Assembly (NCBI RefSeq): GCF_008757455.1
Contig: NZ_VCMV01000063.1
Span: 39,390 to 103,389, forward strand
Length of the DNA: 64,000 nt
DNA from: Microvirga brassicacearum
GTDB lineage: Bacteria; Pseudomonadota; Alphaproteobacteria; Rhizobiales; Beijerinckiaceae
Direction: 5' to 3'
Below, one piece after another: positions 23,402 through 31,740 of the stretch (its first letter is position 1; each line of letters begins with the position of its first letter). The translations under genes were made by a program, and so were the position numbers. The notes under the pieces are model-generated. The model searched no databases, was not told the origin of the DNA, and worked only from the letters and a program-made list of their open reading frames with translations.

Positions 23402-23745
23402 TCGGAAGCTTGAGCCAATTGGCCGCATCTTAACGCTACCATTGAAATATTTTTGCTTTTGAGGCCAACTGTGATAGGGTTCGTCCATGCCGTCACTCGT
23501 GCCCGACGTGCGTACTCCGCAGACAGACGGTTCATAACATGAAGCGAAACGCACGGCCGCTGTCTTCAGGTAGTTTCGGCTGCCAATCTTTAAAGGTATG
23601 GGCGTTTTTTCAGTTAACGGCCCGATCAGGCATATCAGCGGAAGCCGATAGTCCGCAATCATCATGATAGTTCTTCCGGAACCCTGCCGGTTGAACGAAA
23701 TCACCCTCGCCCCACGGTGAGGAAGTGCAAGGAGGCCTCTCTCGC
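23402..23745. other. intergenic stretch between fdxA and carD
   Basis: 344 bp, more A/T-rich than its surroundings. No convincing gene is seen; one short frame from 23539 to 23667 (about 42 codons) has no ribosome-binding site. TTGCTT near 23453 and GATAGG further on could be part of a carD promoter but are poor matches. CarD genes often have long leaders. Confidence 0.4.
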
Positions 23746-24336
23746 ATGACGACCGCCAAGAAGTCCGCCCAGCGCCTCGGTTTCAAGACCGGCGAAGCGA
23801 TTGTTTATCCCGCTCACGGCGTCGGCCGTATCACAAGTGTAGAAGAGCAGGAGATCGCAGGTTTCAAGCTGGAATTGTTCGTCGTCTCGTTCGACAAGGA
23901 CAAGATGGTCCTGCGAGTCCCGACTGCGAAAGCTGCCACCGTGGGCATGCGCAAGCTCGCCGAACCGGCTCTCATCGAAAAGGCGCTGGATGTGTTGACC
24001 GGCCGGGCGCGCGTGAAGCGCACCATGTGGTCGCGTCGTGCGCAGGAATACGAGGCCAAGATCAATTCGGGCGACCTGATCGCGGTCACCGAGGTGGTAC
24101 GTGATCTCTACCGCTCGGATGCCCAGCCGGAGCAGTCCTACAGCGAGCGTCAGCTCTATGAATCCGCGCTCGATCGCGTCGTTCGCGAGATCTCGGCCGT
24201 CAACAAGATCACCGACACCGAGTCCCTCAAGCTGATCGAACAAAGCCTTGCCAAATCGCCACGCCGCGCCGCCAAGGGCGAGGTTGACGTCGAGGCCGAG
24301 GCGGAAGCCGAGGACGTTCAGGAAGAGGCGGCCTGA
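23746..24336 (+). CDS. carD: CarD family transcriptional regulator
   Basis: 196-residue RNA-polymerase-binding regulator; CarD stabilises open complexes, notably at rRNA promoters. The N-terminal RID/Tudor-like domain reads FKTGEAIVYPAHGVGRITSV, the family signature, and the C-terminal part is helical. Start at 23746 (MTTAKKSAQRLG) is preceded by AAGGAGG ten bases upstream; a GTG at 23725 is less likely. The acidic tail (EVDVEAEAEAEDVQEEAA) is longer than usual. Followed by a clear terminator. Confidence 0.94.
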   Translation: MTTAKKSAQRLGFKTGEAIVYPAHGVGRITSVEEQEIAGFKLELFVVSFDKDKMVLRVPTAKAATVGMRKLAEPALIEKALDVLTGRARVKRTMWSRRAQEYEAKINSGDLIAVTEVVRDLYRSDAQPEQSYSERQLYESALDRVVREISAVNKITDTESLKLIEQSLAKSPRRAAKGEVDVEAEAEAEDVQEEAA

Positions 24337-24365
24337 TCGCCATCCTGCCACCATTTGCAAGAAAG

Positions 24366-24388
24366 CCCGGCCTTGTGCCGGGTTTTTT
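24366..24388 (+). terminator. Rho-independent terminator of carD
   Basis: CCCGGC (24366-24371) pairs with GCCGGG (24377-24382) around a five-base loop and is followed directly by six T residues. It is the clearest terminator in the window. Confidence 0.9.
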
Positions 24389-24498
24389 GTGCCGAAACGC
24401 TTGTCTTCCGGGCAATTCAGCCTATCTCCGCAAACTTTGCTGTTTTGCCTGAACTTTTTCTCGCCGTCGCCGTTGAGAGGAAGCCAAGGGAGGACGCG

Positions 24499-25371
24499 AT
24501 GGGAGAAATCTCAGGGGTTCGTCGCAAGTTTGTCCGCGCTGCCATGAATGCTCCGTTTCTCGAACGAGAGGAGGAGCGACTGCTGGCAGTCCGATGGCGG
24601 GACAATGGTGATGAATCAGCTCTTCATCAACTCACCGCCGCGCATATGCGCCTTGTGATCGCTCTCGCGGCGCGCTTCCGGCATTACGGCCTGCCGATGG
24701 CCGACTTGGTCCAGGAAGGGCATGTGGGCCTCCTGGAGGCGGCGGCACGCTTTGAGCCGGAGCGGGAGGTGCGCTTCTCGACCTACGCCACATGGTGGAT
24801 ACGCGCATCGGTGCAGGACTACATCCTGAGGAATTGGTCGATTGTGCGGGGTGGCACCAGCTCGGCCCAAAAGTCGCTTTTCTTCAATCTCCGGCGCTTG
24901 CGCGCCAAACTCACCAGAGGCGGCGAGGAGCGGATCGCCTATGAGGTGCACGAGAAAATTGCCGAGGCGATCGGCGTTTCGCGCGCCGACGTGGCCCTGA
25001 TGGATGCACGGCTGTCCGCGCCCGATACGTCTCTCAACGCTCCCGTGATGGATGCAGATTCGTCGAATTCCGCTGAGCGGGTCGAGTTCCTGGTCGATAA
25101 CAGCCCGTTGCCTGACGAGAGCGTCAGCAATGTAATCGACACGGAGCGGCGCGTGCTCTGGCTGAAGCAGGCGCTCGAAGTGCTCAACGAACGGGAATTA
25201 CGCATCCTACGGGCGCGGCGCCTAGACGAAGAGCAGGTCACGCTGGAATTTCTCGGCACGCGGCTTGGCATTTCCAAGGAGCGTGTGCGCCAGATCGAGA
25301 ACCGCGCCCTCGAAAAACTGAAGCGCGCGCTGCTGGAGAAGAATCCACAGGCAACCGGCGCGTTCGTATAA
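24499..25371 (+). CDS. rpoH: RNA polymerase sigma-32 type factor (RpoH)
   Basis: 290-residue sigma-70-family factor of the heat-shock group. Region 2 is seen as ADLVQEGHVGLLEAAARF and FSTYATWWIRASVQDYILRN; the RpoH-box-like QKSLFFNLRRLRAKL follows; region 4 is LGISKERVRQIENRALEKL. Start at 24499 has AAGGGAGG eight bases upstream. Alphaproteobacteria often carry two or more rpoH genes; the divergence from the main form here makes this most like an RpoH2, active in oxidative or stationary stress, but that is inference. Confidence 0.9.
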   Translation: MGEISGVRRKFVRAAMNAPFLEREEERLLAVRWRDNGDESALHQLTAAHMRLVIALAARFRHYGLPMADLVQEGHVGLLEAAARFEPEREVRFSTYATWWIRASVQDYILRNWSIVRGGTSSAQKSLFFNLRRLRAKLTRGGEERIAYEVHEKIAEAIGVSRADVALMDARLSAPDTSLNAPVMDADSSNSAERVEFLVDNSPLPDESVSNVIDTERRVLWLKQALEVLNERELRILRARRLDEEQVTLEFLGTRLGISKERVRQIENRALEKLKRALLEKNPQATGAFV

Positions 25372-25372
25372 T

Positions 25373-25389
25373 CGCCATTGCAAATGGCG
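25373..25389. terminator. hairpin between convergent rpoH and the M48 protease gene
   Basis: CGCCATT (25373-25379) and AATGGCG (25383-25389) make a 7-bp perfect stem with a three-base loop, placed between two converging genes. There is no strong T-run on either side, so a bidirectional terminator is only possible. Confidence 0.4.
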
Positions 25390-25415
25390 CATTGTCTGCT
25401 TTCAGGCCGCGTTTT

Positions 25416-26840
25416 CTACTCGACCGCGATCTTGTAGCGCTCGCCGACCTTCAAGGCCTGGTTGCGATCGAGCCCATTGATCAACAGGAATCGGTCGAGT
25501 GGGCGGTCGATCGCCATGCGCGAGGCGAGGCTCTGGGCGGTGTCGCCCTCTCGCGCGATGACCACTTCGAGTCGCAACGGCCGGATCTCGCGCGCTTCCT
25601 CGGGTTGGACCTGCCGAACCGTCGCGAGCGTGCGCTGGAACAGGCCTTCGAGATCGCCCGAGCCGCTGCGGATCGCCATGATCAGCCGAAAGGTGGTGTT
25701 GCCGATGCGAATGGCGGAGAGGCGAAACGACCATTCCTTGCCGATCGACAGGGCGGTTGCGACCGGCAGGCCGTTCATGGTCTCGGTCCGCAGGCTTCCC
25801 GGCTCGATGGTGTCGTTCCAGGTGGAGCGCAGGACCTCCTCGAGACTTTGCCCGTTCGGCGTGTCGGCGGCATCGAACAGGAGCCTGCGCGAGCCGTCCG
25901 CCGAGGCGCCCAGCACCGCCTGCGAGGTGTTCTCCAGCGTGAAGCCTTCTGGCGCCTCAAAGGCGACGCCCAGGCGGGAATGGATGAAACGGCGGCCTCT
26001 CACCACCCCGTCGGCGGGATCATCGCCATAGGCAAGCCCCTCGAGGGCCGAGAGGTACTCGATCCGACCAGCCTCGCCGACGCCAGGCGCGCTGGCGCGA
26101 CGGGCGGCCTGAAGCGCCAGCGTGATCCGCTCCCGTGTGCTCGGATGGCTTGCCATCATGTCGGCGCTGCCGTCGGAGCCGCTCGCCGAGCGCCCGAGCG
26201 CCGCGAGGAAACGGGATGCGCCGTAAGGGTCGAACCCGGCGCGCGCCAGAACCTTGACGCCGGCCTGGTCGGCCTCGAGCTCCTGCGAGCGGGAGAAGCT
26301 TGCCAGCGTGGAGCGGGATTGGTTCTGCATCGCCGCCGCCTCCTTGGCGTCGTTCAGAACATTTTCAGTCACGCGCTTGATCAAGGTGGAGCGCGCCTGC
26401 AATTCGCTGCGCTGCGACGCATGGCGAAGGGTCACATGGGCGATCTCATGCGACAGGACACCGGCGATTTCGGATGTGTCGTTCGCCAGCGCGAGCAACC
26501 CGCGCGTAACGTAGAGCCTTCCATTCGGCAGCGCGAATGCGTTCACGGCCGACGAATTGAGGATCGTGATCTGAAAAGACTCGTCCGGTCTGTCGCTGGC
26601 TTCGATCAACCGCTTGGTGACGTCGGACAGGAGGCGCTGAGCCTGCGGCGCGCGCGCTTCGCCCCCGAAGGCGGCAATGAGCCGCTCGTGATCACGGTCG
26701 CGGCTGCGCTCCGCACCCACGGTACGCGGCGCATCGGCGGGAAGCGACCCTGAACCGTCGAGCCCGGCGCAGGCGGCCAGCGAGCCGACGACGAGCAAAG
26801 TCCCAATCCGCATTCCGATTTTCAGACGTGTATCACTCAT
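25416..26840 (-). CDS. M48 family lipoprotein metalloprotease with C-terminal LysM-like domain
   Basis: 474-residue secreted zinc protease (Ste24/BepA-like). Lipobox LAAC with C24; zinc motif HEIAH at 131-135, and ELEADQAG supplies the third ligand. The last 50 residues (VVIAREGDTAQSLASRM ... LKVGERYKIAVE) look like a LysM-type peptidoglycan-binding module. Expected role is quality control of outer-membrane proteins in the periplasm. It lies 6 bp downstream of the nuclease-like gene, so the two form an operon on the minus strand. Confidence 0.9.
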   Translation of the reverse strand: MSDTRLKIGMRIGTLLVVGSLAACAGLDGSGSLPADAPRTVGAERSRDRDHERLIAAFGGEARAPQAQRLLSDVTKRLIEASDRPDESFQITILNSSAVNAFALPNGRLYVTRGLLALANDTSEIAGVLSHEIAHVTLRHASQRSELQARSTLIKRVTENVLNDAKEAAAMQNQSRSTLASFSRSQELEADQAGVKVLARAGFDPYGASRFLAALGRSASGSDGSADMMASHPSTRERITLALQAARRASAPGVGEAGRIEYLSALEGLAYGDDPADGVVRGRRFIHSRLGVAFEAPEGFTLENTSQAVLGASADGSRRLLFDAADTPNGQSLEEVLRSTWNDTIEPGSLRTETMNGLPVATALSIGKEWSFRLSAIRIGNTTFRLIMAIRSGSGDLEGLFQRTLATVRQVQPEEAREIRPLRLEVVIAREGDTAQSLASRMAIDRPLDRFLLINGLDRNQALKVGERYKIAVE

Positions 26841-26846
26841 ACCCGC

Positions 26847-27665
26847 TCAGCGTGGCAGCCGTTCGATCATCTCCGGTATCTCAACGGTAAGAGACGCCCC
26901 TTGCCAAGCCTCCAAAATGCCTCGGACCCTGACGTGCCGCCCCTTCAACGCCGCGGCATCGATGCCGCGATCGGTCATCCGTTTCCATGACTTTTTCGGA
27001 ATGATGACCGTGAAATCCTCTGCCCATCGCCCTCCGAAGTTCAAATACGTCCATTGCGCGCGCTCGCCGACGCTCCGTACCCGTCCCTCGACGATGACGA
27101 AGGTTCCGATTCGGTCCTTGAGACGGTCTGCCTGGTCGGCGGCGATAGGCTTATAGCCAGCATCTGCCCAGAGACCAAGGCTTCGCTGTCGCGCCATCGC
27201 CTCGCGGTCAAGAAAATCGTCAGGGCACTGCGTGTCGACCGCACCGGGGTCGGCCAGCGCAAGGCCTGCCTCGATGAGTTCGCGACCGAAATCGAGCGCC
27301 GGCTCTGCCGGGCTTGCGAGCCGGAGGCGAACAGAGCGTCGGCCCCAGCGGTCCAGCGCGCCTGCGCCCTGAACCAGCACCCGAACCCCGATCCTGCCGC
27401 GCAGCCACGCGGCGGCGGCATCGCGGAAGGGTCCCTTGTCTGGCAGGCGGATCGCGGTGAGCTTGACCGTTCCGCCGCTCGTGAGGACGATATCGTTTTC
27501 CGCCGAGACGGCAGCGATGACATCCGCCACCGCCTCGTGCCGACACGACGCTGATGCCGGACGTTCGGCCTCGTTCGTCTGGGCGATGATGCGCGCCGGC
27601 GCTACGATGAGCAGCAAACCCGCAGTAGCCACAGCCATGCGGCTCGACCGCCTCACGCGCAACAT
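26847..27665 (-). CDS. secreted staphylococcal-nuclease-like protein, probably catalytically degenerate
   Basis: 272 residues with an N-terminal signal (hydrophobic MAVATAGLLLIVAPARIIAQ). An SNase OB-fold pattern is visible (GTVKLTAIRLPDKGP, then DRWGRRSVRLRL and ELIEAGLALADP), but the catalytic Arg-x(n)-Asp-Thr-Pro-Glu core is replaced by VKLTAIRLPD, so the Arg35 and Glu43 equivalents are missing. The second half (IGTFVIVEGRVRSVGERAQW...) resembles a second OB-like nucleic-acid-binding domain. Likely a binding protein rather than an active nuclease. ATG at 27665 is preceded by GGGGGG. Confidence 0.7.
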   Translation of the reverse strand: MLRVRRSSRMAVATAGLLLIVAPARIIAQTNEAERPASASCRHEAVADVIAAVSAENDIVLTSGGTVKLTAIRLPDKGPFRDAAAAWLRGRIGVRVLVQGAGALDRWGRRSVRLRLASPAEPALDFGRELIEAGLALADPGAVDTQCPDDFLDREAMARQRSLGLWADAGYKPIAADQADRLKDRIGTFVIVEGRVRSVGERAQWTYLNFGGRWAEDFTVIIPKKSWKRMTDRGIDAAALKGRHVRVRGILEAWQGASLTVEIPEMIERLPR

Positions 27666-27756
27666 CCCCCCAACCGCAACGCTCCTCCCAAGCTCAGCAG
27701 GGACAGCCTAGCACCCGTTTACGAGATCGCGAATTGTGTTAAATCATCCCCCGTGC

Positions 27757-27833
27757 GGTCCCGTAGCTCAGCTGGACAGAGCGGCGGTTTCCTAAACCGT
27801 AGGTCGGAAGTTCGAGTCTTCCCGGGATCGCCA
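27757..27833 (+). tRNA. tRNA-Arg, anticodon CCT
   Basis: 77 bases including encoded CCA. Acceptor stem GGTCCCG (27757-27763) pairs with CGGGATC; T8-A9 then a GCTC D stem; the anticodon loop TTCCTAA gives anticodon CCT (codon AGG); the T arm has TTCGAGT. Its 3' 45 bases are duplicated at the far end of the island, so it is the integration site; the complete tRNA stays on the left side. Confidence 0.96.
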
Positions 27834-27847
27834 GTGTTTTTGAGGGG
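27789..27847 (+). repeat. attL: 59-bp direct repeat, 3' half of tRNA-Arg
   Basis: Begins in the anticodon loop (TTCCTAAACCG), runs through the tRNA 3' end at 27833 and 14 bases beyond it (GTGTTTTTGAGGGG). Identical to 47039-47097. The sequence diverges at once on both sides of the 59 bases (T vs C after, T vs A before), which sets the limits. Confidence 0.93.
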
Positions 27848-27870
27848 TTGAGAGGGCGGTTCGGAGCCCG

Positions 27871-27889
27871 CGGTTGCCTCTCGGTTGCA
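27871..27889 (+). promoter_or_regulatory. candidate integrase arm-site pair near attL
   Basis: Two CGGTTGC boxes start 11 bp apart (27871 and 27882), the second followed by A. A related CGGTTCG lies at 27857. The same pair with the same 11-bp spacing occurs inside the other end at 46864-46882. Direct pairs one helical turn apart near attachment cores are typical of arm-type sites for tyrosine integrases; binding is inferred. Confidence 0.5.
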
Positions 27890-27973
27890 AGTCCCAAATC
27901 GATACAAAATGACGGAAAAGGAACCTAGCCGTTAAGGTAGAGCTTGCTTATGCTTCCCTTGGGGAAGGTGGGC

Positions 27974-28861
27974 ATGCAATTCCGACGGGGGCATAGACAC
28001 AGCCGCTGGCGCATTCCGGCGCCGCGGCGGGCCAGAAAAATGGCCGGGGTCGCGGGCATCGGCTGCGTGATGTTTGCGGTTGTTGCCGTCACAGCCGGCA
28101 ATTTTGATTGGCACCGCTACACCTCGATCGTTGGCTTTATCATTCTCGCCTGTGCGGGAAGTTGGGCGGTTTCTGCCCTTTTTGCCATCGCTTTCCAAAC
28201 CAGCCGCCGTCTCTCGCGAGGGTCGACTCGGGGCGACAAGACCGGGCCTTGGGGACGGCGCACGCGCGGCAAGGTGGTTCGATTGCCCGAGCGCGGCAGC
28301 GCAGGAACCGTCGGACGTGTGATGCCGTCGTTGCCCTTGCTGTCCGGCGCGGTCGTCCTAGGAGGGATCGGCAGCTTTTTCCTGTTCCATGTGCTATCTG
28401 GCCGCGGCGACACAGGCGTTGGCGTCAATGTCTATCGCGGGGGCGAGATCGCGCAACTCGGACGGAGCAACGGAAGCGAAACCTCCAAGAAAACCATCGG
28501 GAGGGCTGGCGAAAGCGACTATTCGCTTTGCAGCTCAATCATCCGGCGCTCATGCGTGATCGACGGCGATACGATCCGGCACGGCTGGACCAAGATCCGG
28601 ATCGCGGACATCGACACGCCTGAGATCTCCGAACCGAAATGCGCGTCCGAGGCAGCGCTCGGCCATCGCGCCAAGGAGCGGCTTCTGGAACTGCTCAACG
28701 ACGGACCCTTCGAGGTTGTCCATCCAGGAGGGCGTGACGAGGATGTGTACGGCAGAAAGCTTCGGGTCCTCATGCGTGACGGCAAGTCCCTCGGCATGAT
28801 GCTCGTTGATGAGGGAATGGCCCGACGTTGGACCGGAGCTCGGCGGAGTTGGTGCGGGTAG
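27974..28861 (+). CDS. membrane-anchored staphylococcal-type nuclease
   Basis: 295 residues. Three hydrophobic segments at about 23-41, 49-74 and 117-141 would hold it in the inner membrane, followed by a C-terminal SNase domain from about 185. The domain keeps the active-site set: DGDT, then R209 and E217 in KIRIADIDTPE, and R261 in VYGRKLR. Unlike the chromosomal relative at 26847-27665, it should be catalytically competent. Start at 27974 follows GGGGAAGG; a TTG at 27944 and ATG at 27950 in frame have no site. First gene inside the island. Whether the nuclease domain faces cytosol or periplasm cannot be decided by eye. Confidence 0.8.
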   Translation: MQFRRGHRHSRWRIPAPRRARKMAGVAGIGCVMFAVVAVTAGNFDWHRYTSIVGFIILACAGSWAVSALFAIAFQTSRRLSRGSTRGDKTGPWGRRTRGKVVRLPERGSAGTVGRVMPSLPLLSGAVVLGGIGSFFLFHVLSGRGDTGVGVNVYRGGEIAQLGRSNGSETSKKTIGRAGESDYSLCSSIIRRSCVIDGDTIRHGWTKIRIADIDTPEISEPKCASEAALGHRAKERLLELLNDGPFEVVHPGGRDEDVYGRKLRVLMRDGKSLGMMLVDEGMARRWTGARRSWCG

Positions 28862-29279
28862 CCGTCTACCGGGACGGGACGCAGGGTATTGGAATTTGAA
28901 TGGCAGTCGAACTACTCACTCAGATTTGGCGAACTCGCTATTCCGGTTTTTCCAATAAATCGTCTTCCACAAGTTCGTCAGGGCTGAGGCGTAACGTTGG
29001 TCTCGCGGATAGTGAGCGACTTCCTCTCGGCCAGATTGATTGTCAGCGTCAGGGCCAATGGAACGCCGGCGATACCACGCCTTCGCCCGCCAGCAATCTT
29101 ATCTCGGCTGGCACGACCGGATCAACTTGGAGCTCTCGACCTGAGAGAGACGATCTTGTAGCAGCACCACAAGCGACCGTCGCATTCGCTAAGCCACGGT
29201 ATGCGATTTGAACTATGACGAAGTGGTCCGGCGATACAAGGCGTCGAATAATTTTAGTCGGGATCGGAGTCGGACGAGC
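28862..29279. other. stretch between the nuclease and the broken gene
   Basis: 418 bp without an intact gene. The plus-strand frame upstream of 29280 stays open back to 29193 and reads like protein (CDLNYDEVVRRYKASNNFS), and short plus-strand frames further left (for example MERRRYHAFARQQSYLGWH from 29058) also look like coding remains. The most likely reading is debris of one or more decayed genes. Confidence 0.4.
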
Positions 29280-30426
29280 ATGCCGTATAGATGGACCGAA
29301 CTGCGGGTGGTCGACCCGTCAAGCTCCTATGATCACATTGGGCGGCAGCCGCTGAGTCTCTGGTGGGCAGCTTTGGGGGGCGGCTGACGAGACTTTTCAG
29401 GGCGGCCCGTTGGTACCGTCATGGCTCCGACTGTTCCAGGCGCACCTCAGCCGTCGCGATCAAGTGTTGCTGCGCTGGGCCGGCGACCTTGGCGAGAGCG
29501 CAGAATTACGAAGAGCTTATTCGGCTCTGTATGGCCGTTACTTCGCGCGAGCGCTTCTGGCGAGCCGACTCGGTCTCACCAACTTCGTCTGACTGCGAAC
29601 GAAGCGCACGACAATTTCCTCAACGGGAGTAGTGGTCCGTCGGATCCTAAGCGGAGACATTCCCGACTGGATTGCTTGGGACCCAAGGGCAAACGGATAC
29701 GTGCTTGGAGAAGCAAAAGGCAATCTTACTGGGAGCGTCGATCGGTTTCGCCGGGGGACGCCAGCCTGCGTCGGCGCCGGCAAGGAGCAGTTCGATCGCG
29801 TAACGGTGGAAGATCGGACAGGGCGACGGATTGCCACAAAGAACTGGGTGGCGGCTAGCCTATGGTCTACAGACTCGAGGCCGAGGCCCTCTGTCTCGCT
29901 ACTATGGGACCCACCCGCGGACGGAGAAGAGATTTCCCCTGAAGACATGCCGAGTCATGCGTCCGCAATCCGTAGACGAAGGACGGCGAACCTAGCGCTT
30001 CGCTTCGGCCGTCCGGCGCTACTCCGACGCAATGGAAAACTCTCAGGGCAACTTGTGCACATCGAAGCGCAGCCGTTGGATTCTCCCGCAATGCCACCGT
30101 TCGCACGCGAAGCTCAACAACAGGACGGCCCGCTGCTGCCGCAGGAGCAACGGGCTGCTGGCCCGCATTCGGACTTGTATGTCGCGGCGCTAATTACGCC
30201 GCTCGGCATCCGGCCAATCCTGGACGCGGGGGACCTTCAGGCAGTCTTCATGGCTCAGGAGCAGGCAAAAAAGCTCAATGACCCCGCAATGATCTTTGGT
30301 CTCTCGGTTGGCACGATCCTTGGGGATGGCGACGATCGGCACCTATGGTTGTTCGGGAACGGCATTGCTTCCCCAGATGGCCTAAGCCTGTTCGATCTTC
30401 GGGACGTGACAGTTAAAGCGCCCTGA
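29280..30426 (+). pseudogene. decayed gene with PD-(D/E)XK-like nuclease signature
   Basis: Reads as one protein of about 380 residues broken twice. Part 1 starts at ATG 29280 (MPYRWTELRVVDPSSSYDHI) and must shift by +1 between 29356 and 29386, near a run of six G. Part 2 continues (DETFQGGPLVPSWLRLFQAH) to a TGA at 29590-29592. Part 3 is in the same frame after that TGA and runs to 30426. It contains IPDWIAWDPRANGYVLGEAKGN, where D ... GEAKG fits the D-x(n)-E-x-K core of restriction-type nucleases. The third part has an internal start at 29632 (GTG), so a 264-residue remnant could be made. Original function unknown. Confidence 0.6.
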
Positions 30427-30486
30427 AGAATTGACAGCGCGGGTGGCGGGGTCTTTCTGATGGGGCAGCCGATCCCTCTGCGATTA

Positions 30487-31644
30487 CTAATGCTTAATCT
30501 CGGCGGCGATCGCGTTAACGATGCGCTTGCGAGACGCACCGCGCGTCACCATCGCGGCCGCCTCTCCCGATTGCGTGAGCCAAGTAACCAGTTTTTGAAG
30601 CGCCAGGCGCGTCGTCGCGTCGTCCCGGCAATTTGTGAGCAGAACGAATTGCACCTTTTGGACCTCGTCGGCGACATAGATGCCGAAAGGAGCGCTCACA
30701 ATCGTAGCATCAGGGAACCCGAGCAGACTTGCCGCCTGGGTCTCGGTTGCTGTTCGATTGCAGCCAATGAGGTGGACCGGGCCAACCGCCAACTTGAGTG
30801 CGCTGATCTGCTCATGATCGCGCAGGAACGGTCGCCCAATCATTTCGCGAGCCGCTCCAATCGACATGCTCCCGGGAACGGCGTGGAGGCAGAACAGGAC
30901 CTTCTCCCCGTCGATGTCAAGCGTTGCGTTTCGCGGCACCATGACCTCGCCGCCATTTTGTTTGATCGCGCTCTCCAGTACCGTGCATATCCGCTCCTCT
31001 CGCGCGCGGTAATCGAGCTTCGACCATTCCAATGCTTCGCCAAGATGGAAATGGTTGCGTCGCCCCTCGCTGGCCGCGAGCGTTACCAGCTCGGCGACCT
31101 GGTGAGCGATTGCCTGTTCCACTTCGTTAAGAACGTCTTCAAAGCTATTGCCCTGTCCGCGGAACCGATCAGCCCGGTTGACATCTTCTTGGAAGCGCTG
31201 GTCCCGCTCGGAGGTATACGACTTAATATCTTCCTCAGATCCCGCGCGAATGACGAGCACCTTTGCGGGCGTCCTGCTGTACGCACGCTGAAACTCGCCG
31301 TGACAAATGCCCATGTCACCGGCGCCAGCTGCCCAACCAGCACTTCCGTCATAGATGACGAGGAGAATGTCGGCTTGATCCACTCTCAGCATACATTCAT
31401 CCCATGCGGCCGCCGTCGCTGCCGGCGCGTCCTCATTGATCCACACGTTGAAGAGCGGATGACCGAATAACGTAGCCGCCTCCAGCTTCGCTTTGATCTC
31501 ACGGCGCAGCTCGGAAAGCGTTGTCGTCTCACCAGCGGGGAAAGCCGCTAGATTTCGGCTTGAGATCATAATGTTGATGGGGCGGATCTTAGTTGCGCCC
31601 TTGCGTTTGACTGCCCGGCTTTTCGCCCGCCTACTCGTTGTCAC
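30487..31644 (-). CDS. DUF4062-like domain protein
   Basis: 385 residues. The N-terminal 150 residues resemble DUF4062, a Rossmann-like fold related to TIR and nucleoside-deoxyribosyltransferase domains: KIRPINIMISSRN opening strand, then ADILLVIYDGSAGWAAGAGD and CHGEFQRAYSRTPAKVLVI. DUF4062 domains occur at the front of several conflict-system proteins. The C-terminal ~200 residues match nothing I recognise. GTG start at 31644 has AGGGGA in front; an ATG-less upstream extension to 31734 lacks a site. It follows the SRA-HNH gene by 96 bp on the same strand, so the two may work together. Confidence 0.6.
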   Translation of the reverse strand: MTTSRRAKSRAVKRKGATKIRPINIMISSRNLAAFPAGETTTLSELRREIKAKLEAATLFGHPLFNVWINEDAPAATAAAWDECMLRVDQADILLVIYDGSAGWAAGAGDMGICHGEFQRAYSRTPAKVLVIRAGSEEDIKSYTSERDQRFQEDVNRADRFRGQGNSFEDVLNEVEQAIAHQVAELVTLAASEGRRNHFHLGEALEWSKLDYRAREERICTVLESAIKQNGGEVMVPRNATLDIDGEKVLFCLHAVPGSMSIGAAREMIGRPFLRDHEQISALKLAVGPVHLIGCNRTATETQAASLLGFPDATIVSAPFGIYVADEVQKVQFVLLTNCRDDATTRLALQKLVTWLTQSGEAAAMVTRGASRKRIVNAIAAEIKH

Positions 31645-31740
31645 CGCGTTCCCCTGGTCTCCTAGTACCCCAATGGCTGATGGACCATGTCTCGTTTGGC
31701 AACGAAAACTGGCAACAGCGCAGGATCTATACACAGAAGC

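Noticed and set aside
27719..27907. 62-codon minus-strand frame across the tRNA-Arg gene
   Set aside because: Same artefact at the intact tRNA (GDPGKTRTSDLRFRKP-like).
28900..29211. 103-codon plus-strand frame in the left end of the island
   Set aside because: Ser/Thr-rich low-information sequence with no ribosome-binding site; overlaps fragments that read better in another frame.
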